This document shows positions 7,194 to 15,982 of a DNA stretch of 19,527 bases, piece after piece (position 1 is the stretch's first letter; the number at the start of each line of letters is the position of its first letter). Made by a program: the position numbers and the translations under genes. Source of the stretch: an uncultured Clostridia bacterium (GTDB taxonomy: Bacteria > Bacillota > Clostridia > TANB77 > CAG-508); the NCBI GenBank assembly GCA_948896235.1, contig CAQUUC010000002.1, forward strand, positions 72,645-92,171. Direction: 5' to 3'. The notes below the pieces were generated by a model. The model saw only the letters and a list, made by a program, of their open reading frames with translations, was not told the DNA's origin and searched no databases.

Positions 7194-7284
7194 AAAACTG
7201 CACTATCTGATTTAGCCGTCAATAGTGCAATCTTAAAATTACAAATGCGATGGCTTCCACACTTACTGTGGTAACCTTCTATCT
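7191..7284 (-). ncRNA. Predicted antisense RNA of module 2
   Basis: A minus-strand promoter at 7291-7318 would start an RNA near 7284. An 8-bp hairpin (7222-7229 with 7199-7206) followed by TTTTTTA (7191-7197) would end it, giving roughly 94 bases. A further hairpin lies near its 5' end (around 7249-7275, GGTTACCACA and TGTGGAAGCC). The RNA ends at the stop codon of the toxin-like peptide, so it is complementary to the 3' untranslated part of the toxin mRNA. Confidence 0.6.
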
Positions 7285-7290
7285 GTTTAT

Positions 7291-7318
7291 ATTATACCAT
7301 ATATTTTTCAAAAGTAAA
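7291..7318 (-). promoter_or_regulatory. Antisense promoter, module 2
   Basis: TTTACT (7313-7318), a 16-base spacer and TATAAT (7291-7296) on the minus strand. The -35 and most of the spacer are identical to those of module 1. The promoter lies about 25-50 bases downstream of the topA stop. Confidence 0.6.
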
Positions 7319-7341
7319 TACTTTTTGCCAATTTTTATATT
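7298..7341. repeat. 44-bp direct repeat, copy 2
   Basis: Identical to 6945-6988. It abuts the stop codon of topA at 7343. Repeat-to-repeat distance is 353 bases, the length of one module. Confidence 0.95.
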
Positions 7342-7342
7342 C

Positions 7343-9442
7343 CTATTCTGCTTTTTTCTTTGTTCTAGATGGTGATTTTTTAGTAGCCTTTGTAGTTGTT
7401 TTTCTTGTGGTTTTCTTTTTAGTAGTTTTTTCTTCTAATTCTACTTTTTCATCTGGGTTCCATTTTTCACCCTTTTTTGGTTTATTCCAAGAAATATAAT
7501 CACATGAACTAGGATTGTTTTCGCAAATATAATAATTTCTTCTTCTTTTTGTTTTTCTAACTTGAACCTTTGATCCACATTTTGGACAAGGAACCTCTAT
7601 TGTTTCTACAAAGGTTTTGGCATTTTTACACTCTGGATATCCAGGACAAGCTAAAAACTTTCCGTATCTACCATATTTAATTACCATCATTCTACCGCAT
7701 TTTTCACAAGGCACATCAGAAACTTCTTCAACTAATTCAACGTGTTCTAATTCTTTTTCTACTTTTTCTACTGTCTTTTCAAAGGGATTATAAAACTCTT
7801 TTATTACTTTTTTCCATTGTTCTTTTCCATCAGCTATTTTATCAAATTCATTTTCCATATTAGCTGTAAATTCTACATTTATTATATCTTGAAAATTCTC
7901 TATCAATAGCTTATTTACTACTTTTCCAAGATCTGTAGGCGCTAATTGTTTTTGTATTTTTTCTATATATCTTCTCTCTAAAATAGTAGTAATTGTAGGT
8001 GAATACGTACTTGGTCTTCCTATTCCTTTTTCTTCTAATGCCTTTACAAGGCTTGCCTCTGTATAACGTGGTGGTGGCTCTGTAAAGCTTTGTTTTGTAT
8101 CAATTTTCTTTTTTATTACTTCTTCACTTTCTTGTAAATCTGGTATTTTTTCGTTTTCTTCCTCTTTTACTATATCTTCTCTTTCAACATATAATACCAT
8201 AAATCCTTTGAATTTTAAGTTTTGTCCACTAGCTTTAAATGTATAATCATTTGCGTTTATTGTTACTGTTAATGTATCATAAACCGCTGTAGACATTTGA
8301 CTTGCTATAAATCTATTATATATTAATTTGTATAACTTATATTGATCATTTGTTAATGAAGATTTTATATCTTCTGGATTTATATCTACATATGTTGGCC
8401 TTATTGCCTCGTGTGCATCTTGTGCATCCTTTCCTGTTTTATAATATCTATTCTCGTAATATTCTTCGCCATAGTTTTTAAGTATTTCTACTTTTGCTGC
8501 TGCCCTTGCTACTTCTGATATTCTTGTTGAGTCTGTTCTCATATAGGTAATAAGTCCTACTGTTCCTTTTTCAGGAATTTTAATTCCTTCATATAACCCT
8601 TGAGCAACGCTCATTGTTTTCTTTAAAGTAAATCCTAGTTTTCTTGATGCCTCTTGTTGCATTGTAGAGGTGGTAAATGGTGGTGCAGGATTTCTTTTCT
8701 TTTCTCCTCTTTTTACTTCATCTACAATATATTTCGCATCATTTATTTTTTCTAAGATTTTGTCTACTTCTTCTTTATTATGAAGCTCTAATTTCTTATT
8801 GTTTTTTCCATAAAATTTTGCCTCAAATTCTTTTTTAGACTTTTTATCTTGTAATAAAGCATATATATTCCAATATTCCTCTGGTATAAAATGTTCTATT
8901 TCTTCTTCTCTATCTACAATTAATTTAACAGCAACTGATTGAACTCTTCCTGCTGATAATCCACGTCTTACTTTTTTCCATAAAACTGGACTAATTTTAT
9001 ATCCAACAATTCTATCTAACACTCTTCTTGCTTGTTGTGCATCTGTTAAATTCATATCTATTTTTCTTGGTTTTTTTATTGCTTCTTGGACCGCACCTTT
9101 GGTTATTTCATTAAAGGTTACTCTGGTTTCTTCATTTTCATCTATTCCTAATATATGAGCTAAATGCCAAGCAATAGCTTCTCCTTCACGGTCAGGGTCA
9201 GTTGCAAGGTAAACTTTTTTAGCTGAACTTGCTTCTTTTTTTAGAGATTTTATTAAATCCCCTTTTCCTCTAATGTTTATATATTCAGGTTCGAAATTAT
9301 TATTTACATCTACACCTAATTTAGATTTAGGAAGGTCACGAATATGCCCTTGGGATGCAATAACTTTTGTACTTCCCCCCAAAAATTTTTTAATAGTATT
9401 TGCCTTTGCAGGTGATTCCACTATAATTAATTTATCTGCCAT
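7343..9442 (-). CDS. topA: DNA topoisomerase I
   Basis: This type IA topoisomerase relaxes negative supercoils by transient single-strand cleavage. The 699 residues match the family length. The Toprim domain has VESPAKA (Glu9) and TDPDREGEA (metal-binding Asp82 and Asp84). SAGRVQSVA follows, then the active-site Tyr300 in GLITYMRTDSTRIS. RPSTYSPTI lies in the second half, followed by zinc-ribbon modules (CEKCGRMM...CPGYPEC and CPKCG...CENNPSSC) and a Lys/Thr-rich tail. Of two adjacent ATGs, 9442 is chosen because it is five bases from AAGGAGG, whereas 9445 is too close. A promoter (TTGCAA, 17 bases, TAGAAT) lies directly upstream. The gene is free of frameshifts, even though CGGA occurs once in it out of frame (TAC GGA), a useful control for the shift sites elsewhere. 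Confidence 0.97.
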   Translation of the reverse strand: MADKLIIVESPAKANTIKKFLGGSTKVIASQGHIRDLPKSKLGVDVNNNFEPEYINIRGKGDLIKSLKKEASSAKKVYLATDPDREGEAIAWHLAHILGIDENEETRVTFNEITKGAVQEAIKKPRKIDMNLTDAQQARRVLDRIVGYKISPVLWKKVRRGLSAGRVQSVAVKLIVDREEEIEHFIPEEYWNIYALLQDKKSKKEFEAKFYGKNNKKLELHNKEEVDKILEKINDAKYIVDEVKRGEKKRNPAPPFTTSTMQQEASRKLGFTLKKTMSVAQGLYEGIKIPEKGTVGLITYMRTDSTRISEVARAAAKVEILKNYGEEYYENRYYKTGKDAQDAHEAIRPTYVDINPEDIKSSLTNDQYKLYKLIYNRFIASQMSTAVYDTLTVTINANDYTFKASGQNLKFKGFMVLYVEREDIVKEEENEKIPDLQESEEVIKKKIDTKQSFTEPPPRYTEASLVKALEEKGIGRPSTYSPTITTILERRYIEKIQKQLAPTDLGKVVNKLLIENFQDIINVEFTANMENEFDKIADGKEQWKKVIKEFYNPFEKTVEKVEKELEHVELVEEVSDVPCEKCGRMMVIKYGRYGKFLACPGYPECKNAKTFVETIEVPCPKCGSKVQVRKTKRRRNYYICENNPSSCDYISWNKPKKGEKWNPDEKVELEEKTTKKKTTRKTTTKATKKSPSRTKKKAE

Positions 9443-9474
9443 CATTTCCTCCTTAGTTTTATCTATATTAAACT

Positions 9475-9503
9475 ATTCTAGACTATATTACTGTATTTTG
9501 CAA
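9475..9503 (-). promoter_or_regulatory. Promoter of topA
   Basis: TTGCAA (9498-9503), a 17-base spacer and TAGAAT (9475-9480) on the minus strand, about 33 bases upstream of the topA start. Confidence 0.6.
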
Positions 9504-9562
9504 GTAATTTTGGGAATTTTTATTAATAATATCTAATAAATCTAATAATGTTTCCCAAAATT

Positions 9563-9600
9563 AAAAATAAGGATAGATAATAAAGTCTATCCTTATTTTT
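9563..9600 (-). terminator. Strong terminator after the DUF6514-like gene
   Basis: A perfect 15-bp stem (9563-9577 with 9586-9600) with an 8-base loop. It is flanked by A and T runs, so it could work in both directions. The stop codon of the gene at 9593 is within the stem. Confidence 0.9.
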
Positions 9601-9895
9601 TACTTAACAATTCTTCAAGCATTTCTTCTGACACTGCCGGTGTTATTTCTCCTAATTTAAATTGCTCTAGTATTTTGTTTATTGTATTTTCTTCATCAGT
9701 TATTTTATCTATTACTTTATTTTCTACATTTACTTTATCTTCTTTATACTCCGTTTTTACTACTTCAATACCATAAAAAGATTTATAATTTTCTATATTT
9801 TCTGTTTTATAGTATTCTAATCTTATTGGATAATAAATATTGTTATTTGCTAGTGTATCTTTTCCAACATATGTTCCTCCAAAAAAGCTTTTCAT
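9593..9895 (-). CDS. Small protein resembling the DUF6514 family
   Basis: The 100-residue product begins MKSFFGGTYVGKDT and has a beta-rich centre (YYPIRLEYYKTE, SFYGIEVVKTEY) followed by a helical end with a LGEITPAVSEEMLEELL pattern. The YGIEV core and TPVxxxxxxEEL-like tail recall DUF6514 proteins of Clostridia, whose function is unknown; I am only moderately sure of this match. The ATG at 9895 lies 12 bases from GGGAGG, slightly far. It has its own promoter (TTGCCA, 18 bases, TATAGT) and its own terminator, so it is a single-gene unit between murG and topA. CGG occurs only out of frame (CCG GCA, ACG GAG). Confidence 0.7.
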   Translation of the reverse strand: MKSFFGGTYVGKDTLANNNIYYPIRLEYYKTENIENYKSFYGIEVVKTEYKEDKVNVENKVIDKITDEENTINKILEQFKLGEITPAVSEEMLEELLSKK

Positions 9896-9934
9896 TTGTT
9901 CTAATACCTCCCTTTAATTTTCACTAACTTCCTT

Positions 9935-9964
9935 ACTATACTACATATTCAACTCTTCTGGCAA
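9935..9964 (-). promoter_or_regulatory. Promoter of the DUF6514-like gene
   Basis: TTGCCA (9959-9964), an 18-base spacer and TATAGT (9935-9940) on the minus strand, about 40 bases upstream of the ATG. The rest of 9965-10120 shows nothing else recognisable. Confidence 0.65.
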
Positions 9965-10120
9965 GTAATTTATTCCGCACCTTTTTACATATTTTTACAT
10001 TTTTCTATGTAAATTTACTTTTTCATATAATATTTGACCCACTCTTAGAAACTTGTAACAAAAAAACTATATTGAAGTAACCTATTTGAAATAATTTTTG
10101 CTTGTATAATAACAAATTTA

Positions 10121-10141
10121 GACGGACAAAAATCGTCCGCC
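10121..10141 (-). terminator. Possible terminator after murG
   Basis: A 7-bp G+C-rich stem with one G-U pair (10135-10141 with 10121-10127) around a T-rich loop, 17 bases past the murG stop. The T tract after it is weak, so termination may be partial. Confidence 0.5.
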
Positions 10142-10157
10142 TTTATCTTTTTCTTTA

Positions 10158-11261
10158 TCATTTTACTAATCTTTTTATTTCTTCATATATTTTATCCTCT
10201 ACATTTGTTATTGCAATCTTTCTTGCGTTTTCTGCCATTTCTTGCATTTGTTTTGGATTTCTAATTATTTCTTCTACTAATGAATTCAAAGTATCTTTGT
10301 TTAAATTTTCATTTAATAATATTTTAGCAGCTCCAACATTTTCTAGTACTTTTGCATTATATACTTGATGATCATTACTTACATTTGGAAGTGGTATAAA
10401 AATTGCAGGTTTTCCTACAATTGATATTTCTGTTATTGTCATTGCTCCACTTCTTGAAATTATTAAATCACAAGCATTCATTACTTCTTCCATATTATAT
10501 ATATATGGTACTATTTTTACAGCTTCTAATTTTGATATATTATTTATTTCTTTTTTAACTATATCATACTGAATAGGACCTGGTGCCCACATTATTTGAT
10601 AGTCTTTATTTAGTTTTTCGTTTATTATCTTAATTACACTATCATTTATTGCTTTTGCACCCTGAGAACCACCAAATACTAGTACTACTGGCTTTTCAGG
10701 TTTTAGTCCTAATCTTTTTATCGCCTCTGCTTTTTGTGATTTACTTAAGTCTAGCTTTTTAATTTTTGTTGGTGTTCCTGTTAGTTTAACATTAGCTTTA
10801 TTTGAAATACGAGCTTTTGCAGCCTCAAAACTTACAAGTATTGTACTAACTTTTTTTGATAACATCTTTACAGCCTTACCAGGAAAGGCATTGCTTTCAT
10901 GTAGAATGGTTGGTATTTTATATTTATTTGCTGCAAGAATTGCAGCACCACAAATATATCCCCCTGTTCCTATTACAATATCTGGTGCAAATTCTTTAAC
11001 TATTTTTTTTGCTTGACTAACTCCTTTTAGTGTCTTTATATTCTTTTTAATAGTATCTATACTTATTTTTTTGCTAAGTCCATATGCTTCTATCGTTTTT
11101 AACTCGAACCCTGCTCTTGGGACTAAATCATTTTCAAGCCCTCTGTCTGTTCCTAAAAATAGTATTTCAGAGCTAGGACTTTCTTTTTTTATTTTATTTG
11201 CAATAGCAAGAGCAGGATTAATATGTCCTGCTGTTCCAGCTGCTGCTACTATAACTCTCAT
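10158..11261 (-). CDS. murG: UDP-GlcNAc:undecaprenyl-PP-MurNAc-pentapeptide GlcNAc transferase MurG
   Basis: MurG adds N-acetylglucosamine to lipid I on the inner face of the membrane to give lipid II. The 367 residues have the family's glycine-rich loop near the start (GTAGHINPALAIANKI), GTGGYICGAA, HESNAFPGKA, the second nucleotide-sugar loop FGGSQGAKAIN and RSGAMTITEIS. ATG 11261 has AAGGAG nine bases upstream. The gene starts 13 bases after ftsW and is clearly in the same operon. It is intact and contains no in-frame CGG. Confidence 0.97.
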   Translation of the reverse strand: MRVIVAAAGTAGHINPALAIANKIKKESPSSEILFLGTDRGLENDLVPRAGFELKTIEAYGLSKKISIDTIKKNIKTLKGVSQAKKIVKEFAPDIVIGTGGYICGAAILAANKYKIPTILHESNAFPGKAVKMLSKKVSTILVSFEAAKARISNKANVKLTGTPTKIKKLDLSKSQKAEAIKRLGLKPEKPVVLVFGGSQGAKAINDSVIKIINEKLNKDYQIMWAPGPIQYDIVKKEINNISKLEAVKIVPYIYNMEEVMNACDLIISRSGAMTITEISIVGKPAIFIPLPNVSNDHQVYNAKVLENVGAAKILLNENLNKDTLNSLVEEIIRNPKQMQEMAENARKIAITNVEDKIYEEIKRLVK

Positions 11262-11274
11262 AACCAGTCTCCTT

Positions 11275-12430
<1,156 letters not shown>

Positions 12431-12533
12431 GTTTTTCGTTCTCCTTTCAAAAATTTGTGAAGTAAATTGGGGGATTTTTACCTTTAATCCTATACTACAC
12501 TATTCACTTATATTTTCCTTATTTATAGTATAA

Positions 12534-13515
12534 TTACACTGTAAATAAACCAATTATACAAAGTGCTAATGTAATAATGCTAAATATTGATACTACTTTG
12601 TTTTCACCCCATCCTGATAATTCAAAATGATGATGTAATGGTGCCATTTTAAAAATTCTATTTCCTGTTCTTTTAAAGTACACTACTTGTAATATAACAG
12701 ATACTGTTTCAAGTACAGGAATTAATGCTATTATTATTAAAATTAGTGGCATTTTTAGATATAGTGCAAGTGCTACTATAACTCCTCCTAAAAGAAGTGA
12801 GCCTGTGTCCCCCATAAATACTTTAGCTGGATGCATATTGAATAATAAAAATCCAAGACACGCTCCTATAACTATTGTTCCAAATATTACTACTTCTTTT
12901 ACATCATAAATAATTCCTATTACTGTTAAACCTGTAATTATTATTGCTGATACAGTAGGACATAACCCATCTACCCCATCTGTTAAATTTACTGCATTTG
13001 TTGTTCCTAATATTACAAATATTGCAAATGGTATATATATCCATATAGGTAAATTAATACTTATTTTTAAAATTGGTATGAATGTATCTGTTCCTAAATT
13101 AATTATTTTAATAAGATATATTACAAATAATACAGCTATTGTTAATAATCCTATCATTTTATATGCTGGTTTTAGTCCCTTTGTATTATGAAAGACTAAT
13201 TTTTTCATATCATCTATAAATCCGACTAGCCCAAAGCCTAATGACATTATTGCTAGTGGAATTAATTTTTTAGCTAATTCTAATTGATCTTTTGCATAAC
13301 TTAAAAATACGAATACTATTAATATAGCAATTGATGCTGCAAGTATAACTCCTCCCATTGTTGGAGTTCCTGCTTTAGATAAATGTGATTCTGGTCCGGT
13401 CTTCCCTTTCTATTTGCCCCACTTTTAATTTCTTTAAAATCGGAATTGTAATTATTCCAAAAACAACAGTTGCTATAAAGGATAGTAATAGTATTTTTAT
13501 TTGAAAATAATTCAA
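12534..13515 (-). CDS. mraY: Phospho-MurNAc-pentapeptide transferase MraY, with a +1 frameshift at CGGA
   Basis: MraY transfers phospho-MurNAc-pentapeptide to undecaprenyl phosphate, making lipid I. Skipping one base at 13398 gives 326 residues, the usual length. The N-terminal piece starts at TTG 13515 (MNYFQIKILLL) behind GGGTGAG and carries ILKKLKVGQIERED. The rest carries GPESHLSKAGTPTMGG, GFIDDMKK, NAVNLTDGVDGLC, MGDTGSLLLGG and HHHFELSGWGENKVV, covering the conserved acidic and histidine residues. Without the shift only 48 residues would be made and the invariant DGP...H...K.GTPTMGG segment lost. Upstream murE ends 71 bases away. A second CGGA in the gene is out of frame (GTC GGA) and harmless. 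Confidence 0.95.
13395..13398 (-). other. In-frame CGGA, +1 frameshift site in mraY
   Basis: The minus strand reads GAA GAC CGG ACC AGA and stops six codons after CGG. Skipping the C gives GAC GGA CCA GAA TCA CAT, the family's conserved DGPxSH. A glycine is therefore exactly what the position requires. Codon 40. Confidence 0.95.
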
Positions 13516-13586
13516 ATTTCTCACCCTTTATTTATTAAATAGTCTATCTATTTAATTTATTTTTTCTTATTTTGTATATCTATATT

Positions 13587-15068
13587 CTACTTTTTATCCT
13601 TCATATTTTCTATTATATCTCTTACGATAATTCTTTCATCAAATGGATATTTTTTATGATTAATCTCTTGATATGGCTCGTGTCCTTTTCCTGCAAGCAC
13701 AATTATATCATTCTTATTAGCCATTTCTATTGCTGCTTTTATTGCTTCAGTTCTATCTACTATACAAGTATATTGCCCTTTAGTCTTTTTTATTCCTGTC
13801 TCAATTTCGGCAACTATAGTATCTGGATCTTCTGTTCTTGGATTATCACTGGTTATTATTGTGTAGTCTGCTACTCTTCCTGAAATTTCTCCCATTATTG
13901 GACGTTTATGTGTATCTCTATCTCCACCACATCCAAATACTGATATTACTCTTCCTTTTGTATATGATTTAACTGCTTGTAATATACTTTGTAAACTTTC
14001 TGGACTATGCGCATAATCTATCATTATGTTTAAATCTTTTTTATTATCTACTATTTCACTTCTTCCTGGAACTCTTACTTCTAATAATGCTTCTTTTATT
14101 TGTTCAGCATTTGCCCCCAGTTTTGTACACGCACATATTGCTGCAAGTGAATTATATACACTAAATCTTCCTGGAATACAAGTTTTTATTCTTTCATTTT
14201 TATTGTCTATTTTCATTTTAAAATCCACATATGAATTTGTTATTGTTATATCTTTTGCAAGTATATGGCAGAAGTTATCTATTCCATAGGTTGTTATTTC
14301 TGGAGTATTAGCAATTCTTGCAACTTTTGCACCATATATATCATCAGCATTTGTGAATGCTACCTTACACATATCAAAAAGCTTCATTTTTGAATTAAAA
14401 TAATCTTCCATATCTGGATGTTCATTTGGACTTATATGATCTTCAGTAAAATTAGTAAATATTCCTATATCGAAATCACATCCTAATACCCTGTTTAGTT
14501 TTAAACTTTGTGAAGAAACTTCCATAACTACAACATCTACATTTTCTTCTACCATACGGCTAAATATTTTTTGTAGCTTTATACTTTCTGGTGTAGTTCT
14601 TGAACTTTCTTCTATTTTTTTCTCACCAATATATATAGCAATTGTTCCTATAAGTCCTACCTTTTTTCCTTGTTTTTCTAATATCTTCTTTATCATATAT
14701 GTAGTAGTAGTTTTTCCTTTTGTTCCAGTTACTCCTATAAGTTTAAATTTTCTTGATGGATTATTATAGAAGTTACAAGCACATATTGCAAGTGCTGTTC
14801 TTGTATCTTTAACAACAACTAATGTAACATTCTCTGGTATAGAAAGACTCTTTAGCTCTACACTTTCTTCTACCATTATTACACTTGCACCATTTTTTAT
14901 TGCATCATTAATATAATTTACTCCATCTGTTTCATAACCACTAATTGCTATAAACATTCCATTTTCACTAATATTTCTAGAATCAGAATCAACATTTGTA
15001 ATGTCTAAATCTAAGTTTCCTTTTGCTCTTATTCCTTCAATTCCTACTAAAATTTCTTTTAATTTCAT
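13587..15068 (-). CDS. murE: UDP-MurNAc-tripeptide synthetase MurE, meso-DAP type
   Basis: MurE is a cytoplasmic ATP-dependent ligase adding the third residue of the peptidoglycan stem peptide. The 493 residues include the P-loop GVTGTKGKTTTTYMI, SSRTTPES, EVSSQSLKLNRV, FTNFTEDHISPNEHPDME and GCGGDRDTHKRPIMG. The specificity motif is DNPR (SDNPRTEDPD), which in characterised MurE enzymes goes with meso-diaminopimelate rather than lysine, so a DAP-type wall is inferred. The start is placed at ATG 15068 (MKLKEILVG) because GGAGGG lies eight bases upstream; an earlier in-frame ATG at 15098 lacks a ribosome site. A TATAAT at 15103-15108 may be the -10 but has no clear -35. The gene heads the unit murE, mraY, ftsW, murG and is intact. 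Confidence 0.96.
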   Translation of the reverse strand: MKLKEILVGIEGIRAKGNLDLDITNVDSDSRNISENGMFIAISGYETDGVNYINDAIKNGASVIMVEESVELKSLSIPENVTLVVVKDTRTALAICACNFYNNPSRKFKLIGVTGTKGKTTTTYMIKKILEKQGKKVGLIGTIAIYIGEKKIEESSRTTPESIKLQKIFSRMVEENVDVVVMEVSSQSLKLNRVLGCDFDIGIFTNFTEDHISPNEHPDMEDYFNSKMKLFDMCKVAFTNADDIYGAKVARIANTPEITTYGIDNFCHILAKDITITNSYVDFKMKIDNKNERIKTCIPGRFSVYNSLAAICACTKLGANAEQIKEALLEVRVPGRSEIVDNKKDLNIMIDYAHSPESLQSILQAVKSYTKGRVISVFGCGGDRDTHKRPIMGEISGRVADYTIITSDNPRTEDPDTIVAEIETGIKKTKGQYTCIVDRTEAIKAAIEMANKNDIIVLAGKGHEPYQEINHKKYPFDERIIVRDIIENMKDKK

Positions 15069-15227
15069 AGGTTTTACCCTCCACTTACAATTTTTCATTT
15101 TTATTATATAACTAAATTAAAAATTTGTATAGTTTTTCACTAGTTTTTTTTATAATAACTATAATAATATATATTATTTTTTATTAATTCTATTCATAAT
15201 ACATTATATAAACAAAAGAAAAAACAC

Positions 15228-15274
15228 AAAAATAGATATACCTATTAAATAAATTAATAAGCATATCTATTTTT
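15228..15274 (-). terminator. Terminator after the minus-strand HTH gene
   Basis: A perfect 12-bp stem (15228-15239 with 15263-15274) with A and T runs on both sides, 26 bases past the HTH stop. The long loop of 23 bases is unusual. It isolates the regulator from murE. The rest of 15099-15227 is AT-rich with nothing else clear. Confidence 0.65.
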
Positions 15275-15299
15275 AAATAAAAATTGTTTATATTTTAGT

Positions 15300-15560
15300 T
15301 TAGGAAATTTTCTTTTTATTATCCAATCTTTCTTTTAAATCAAAATTTGAATTAAAAAATATATTAGAGAATAATTCTAAACTCAAATCAAATACTTTTT
15401 GCAATTTTATTATATCTGTATTACAAAATTCACTTTCTCCATTTAGCTTTTTCATTAATGTTTTATAGCTCATATCTAGCTCTTTTGCTAATTTTGTTAC
15501 TGGCATTTTACTACTATTCATTAACAGTTTTATCCTATCACCTATAATTTTAGAATTCAT
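15300..15560 (-). CDS. Small HTH (Xre/Cro-type) DNA-binding protein
   Basis: The 86-residue product has a helix-turn-helix in its first 60 residues (MNSKIIGDRIKLLMNSSKMP, VTKLAKELDMSYKTLMKKLN) and a short helical, Lys-rich C-terminus (DLKERLDNKKKIS). ATG 15560 follows GAGGAG. It is divergent from a second HTH gene across a 131-base intergenic region with back-to-back promoters, the classic arrangement for cross-regulating repressors, such as in phage immunity or small genetic switches. Its targets are not known. Confidence 0.8.
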   Translation of the reverse strand: MNSKIIGDRIKLLMNSSKMPVTKLAKELDMSYKTLMKKLNGESEFCNTDIIKLQKVFDLSLELFSNIFFNSNFDLKERLDNKKKIS

Positions 15561-15590
15561 ATTTTTCTCCTCTATTTCTTTATAAGAAAC

Positions 15591-15619
15591 ATTTTATAAT
15601 AATATTATTACTTTGTCAA
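15591..15619 (-). promoter_or_regulatory. Promoter of the minus-strand HTH gene
   Basis: TTGACA (15614-15619), a 17-base spacer and TAAAAT (15591-15596) on the minus strand, 31 bases upstream of the ATG. Confidence 0.75.
15597..15610. promoter_or_regulatory. Candidate operator palindrome within the promoter spacer
   Basis: TAATAATATTATTA is a perfect 14-base palindrome lying inside the spacer of the minus-strand promoter, where a repressor would block it. The region is very AT-rich, so chance is possible. Confidence 0.35.
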
Positions 15620-15629
15620 TATATGTGTA

Positions 15630-15658
15630 TTTACTTTTTTAATATTTAATGTTATAAT
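15630..15658 (+). promoter_or_regulatory. Promoter of the plus-strand HTH gene
   Basis: TTTACT (15630-15635), a 17-base spacer and TATAAT (15653-15658) on the plus strand. Its -35 is only ten bases from the divergent -35 at 15619, so the two promoters probably influence each other. Confidence 0.65.
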
Positions 15659-15691
15659 TTTTGTATTATAGTGGGTAATGGGGGTATAATT

Positions 15692-15925
15692 TTGAAAAAC
15701 TATTTTCCAGAAAGATTTACTGAGGTTATTAAGGATTCTAACTTAAATTATGAACAAATAGCTATGAAGTTAGGTTTAAAATCTAAAGGTACAATATCGA
15801 AATACGCTAATGGAAATATTGAGGTAAGTGTTAGTATGATAATTAAAATTGCTGAACTTTTTGACGTATCACCTATTTGGTTATTGGGTTTTACTAATAA
15901 TAAGCATTATGTGATTAAAGATTAA
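15692..15925 (+). CDS. HTH (Xre-type) transcriptional regulator
   Basis: The 77-residue product begins MKNYFPERFTEVIKDSNLNY and has a canonical Xre helix-turn-helix (EQIAMKLGLKSKGTISKYAN) followed by SVSMIIKIAELFDVSPIWLL. The start is taken at TTG 15692 because GGGGGT lies seven bases upstream; a GTG at 15671 is in frame but has no ribosome site and would begin at the transcription start. It is the only larger plus-strand gene in the window and is divergent from another HTH gene. The likely role is a repressor of one or both promoters in the shared region. Confidence 0.85.
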   Translation: MKNYFPERFTEVIKDSNLNYEQIAMKLGLKSKGTISKYANGNIEVSVSMIIKIAELFDVSPIWLLGFTNNKHYVIKD

Positions 15926-15966
15926 AAAAGATATTATAATATTGTCATTATTATAATATCTTTTTT
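15924..15966. terminator. Bidirectional terminator between convergent genes
   Basis: A perfect 16-bp stem (15924-15939 with 15951-15966) with an 11-base loop and A6/T6 at its ends. It serves the plus-strand HTH gene and the convergent minus-strand gene that ends at 15983. Confidence 0.9.
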
Positions 15967-15982
15967 ATTGTTTTTCAAGAAT

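Noticed and set aside
7016..7222. 68-residue minus-strand frame over the second toxin-like gene
   Set aside because: No ribosome site, and it is antisense to the small peptide. The minus-strand RNA predicted there is better explained as non-coding.
15671..15691. GTG start for the plus-strand HTH gene
   Set aside because: It lies at the predicted transcription start and has no ribosome site, whereas TTG 15692 is well spaced from GGGGGT.
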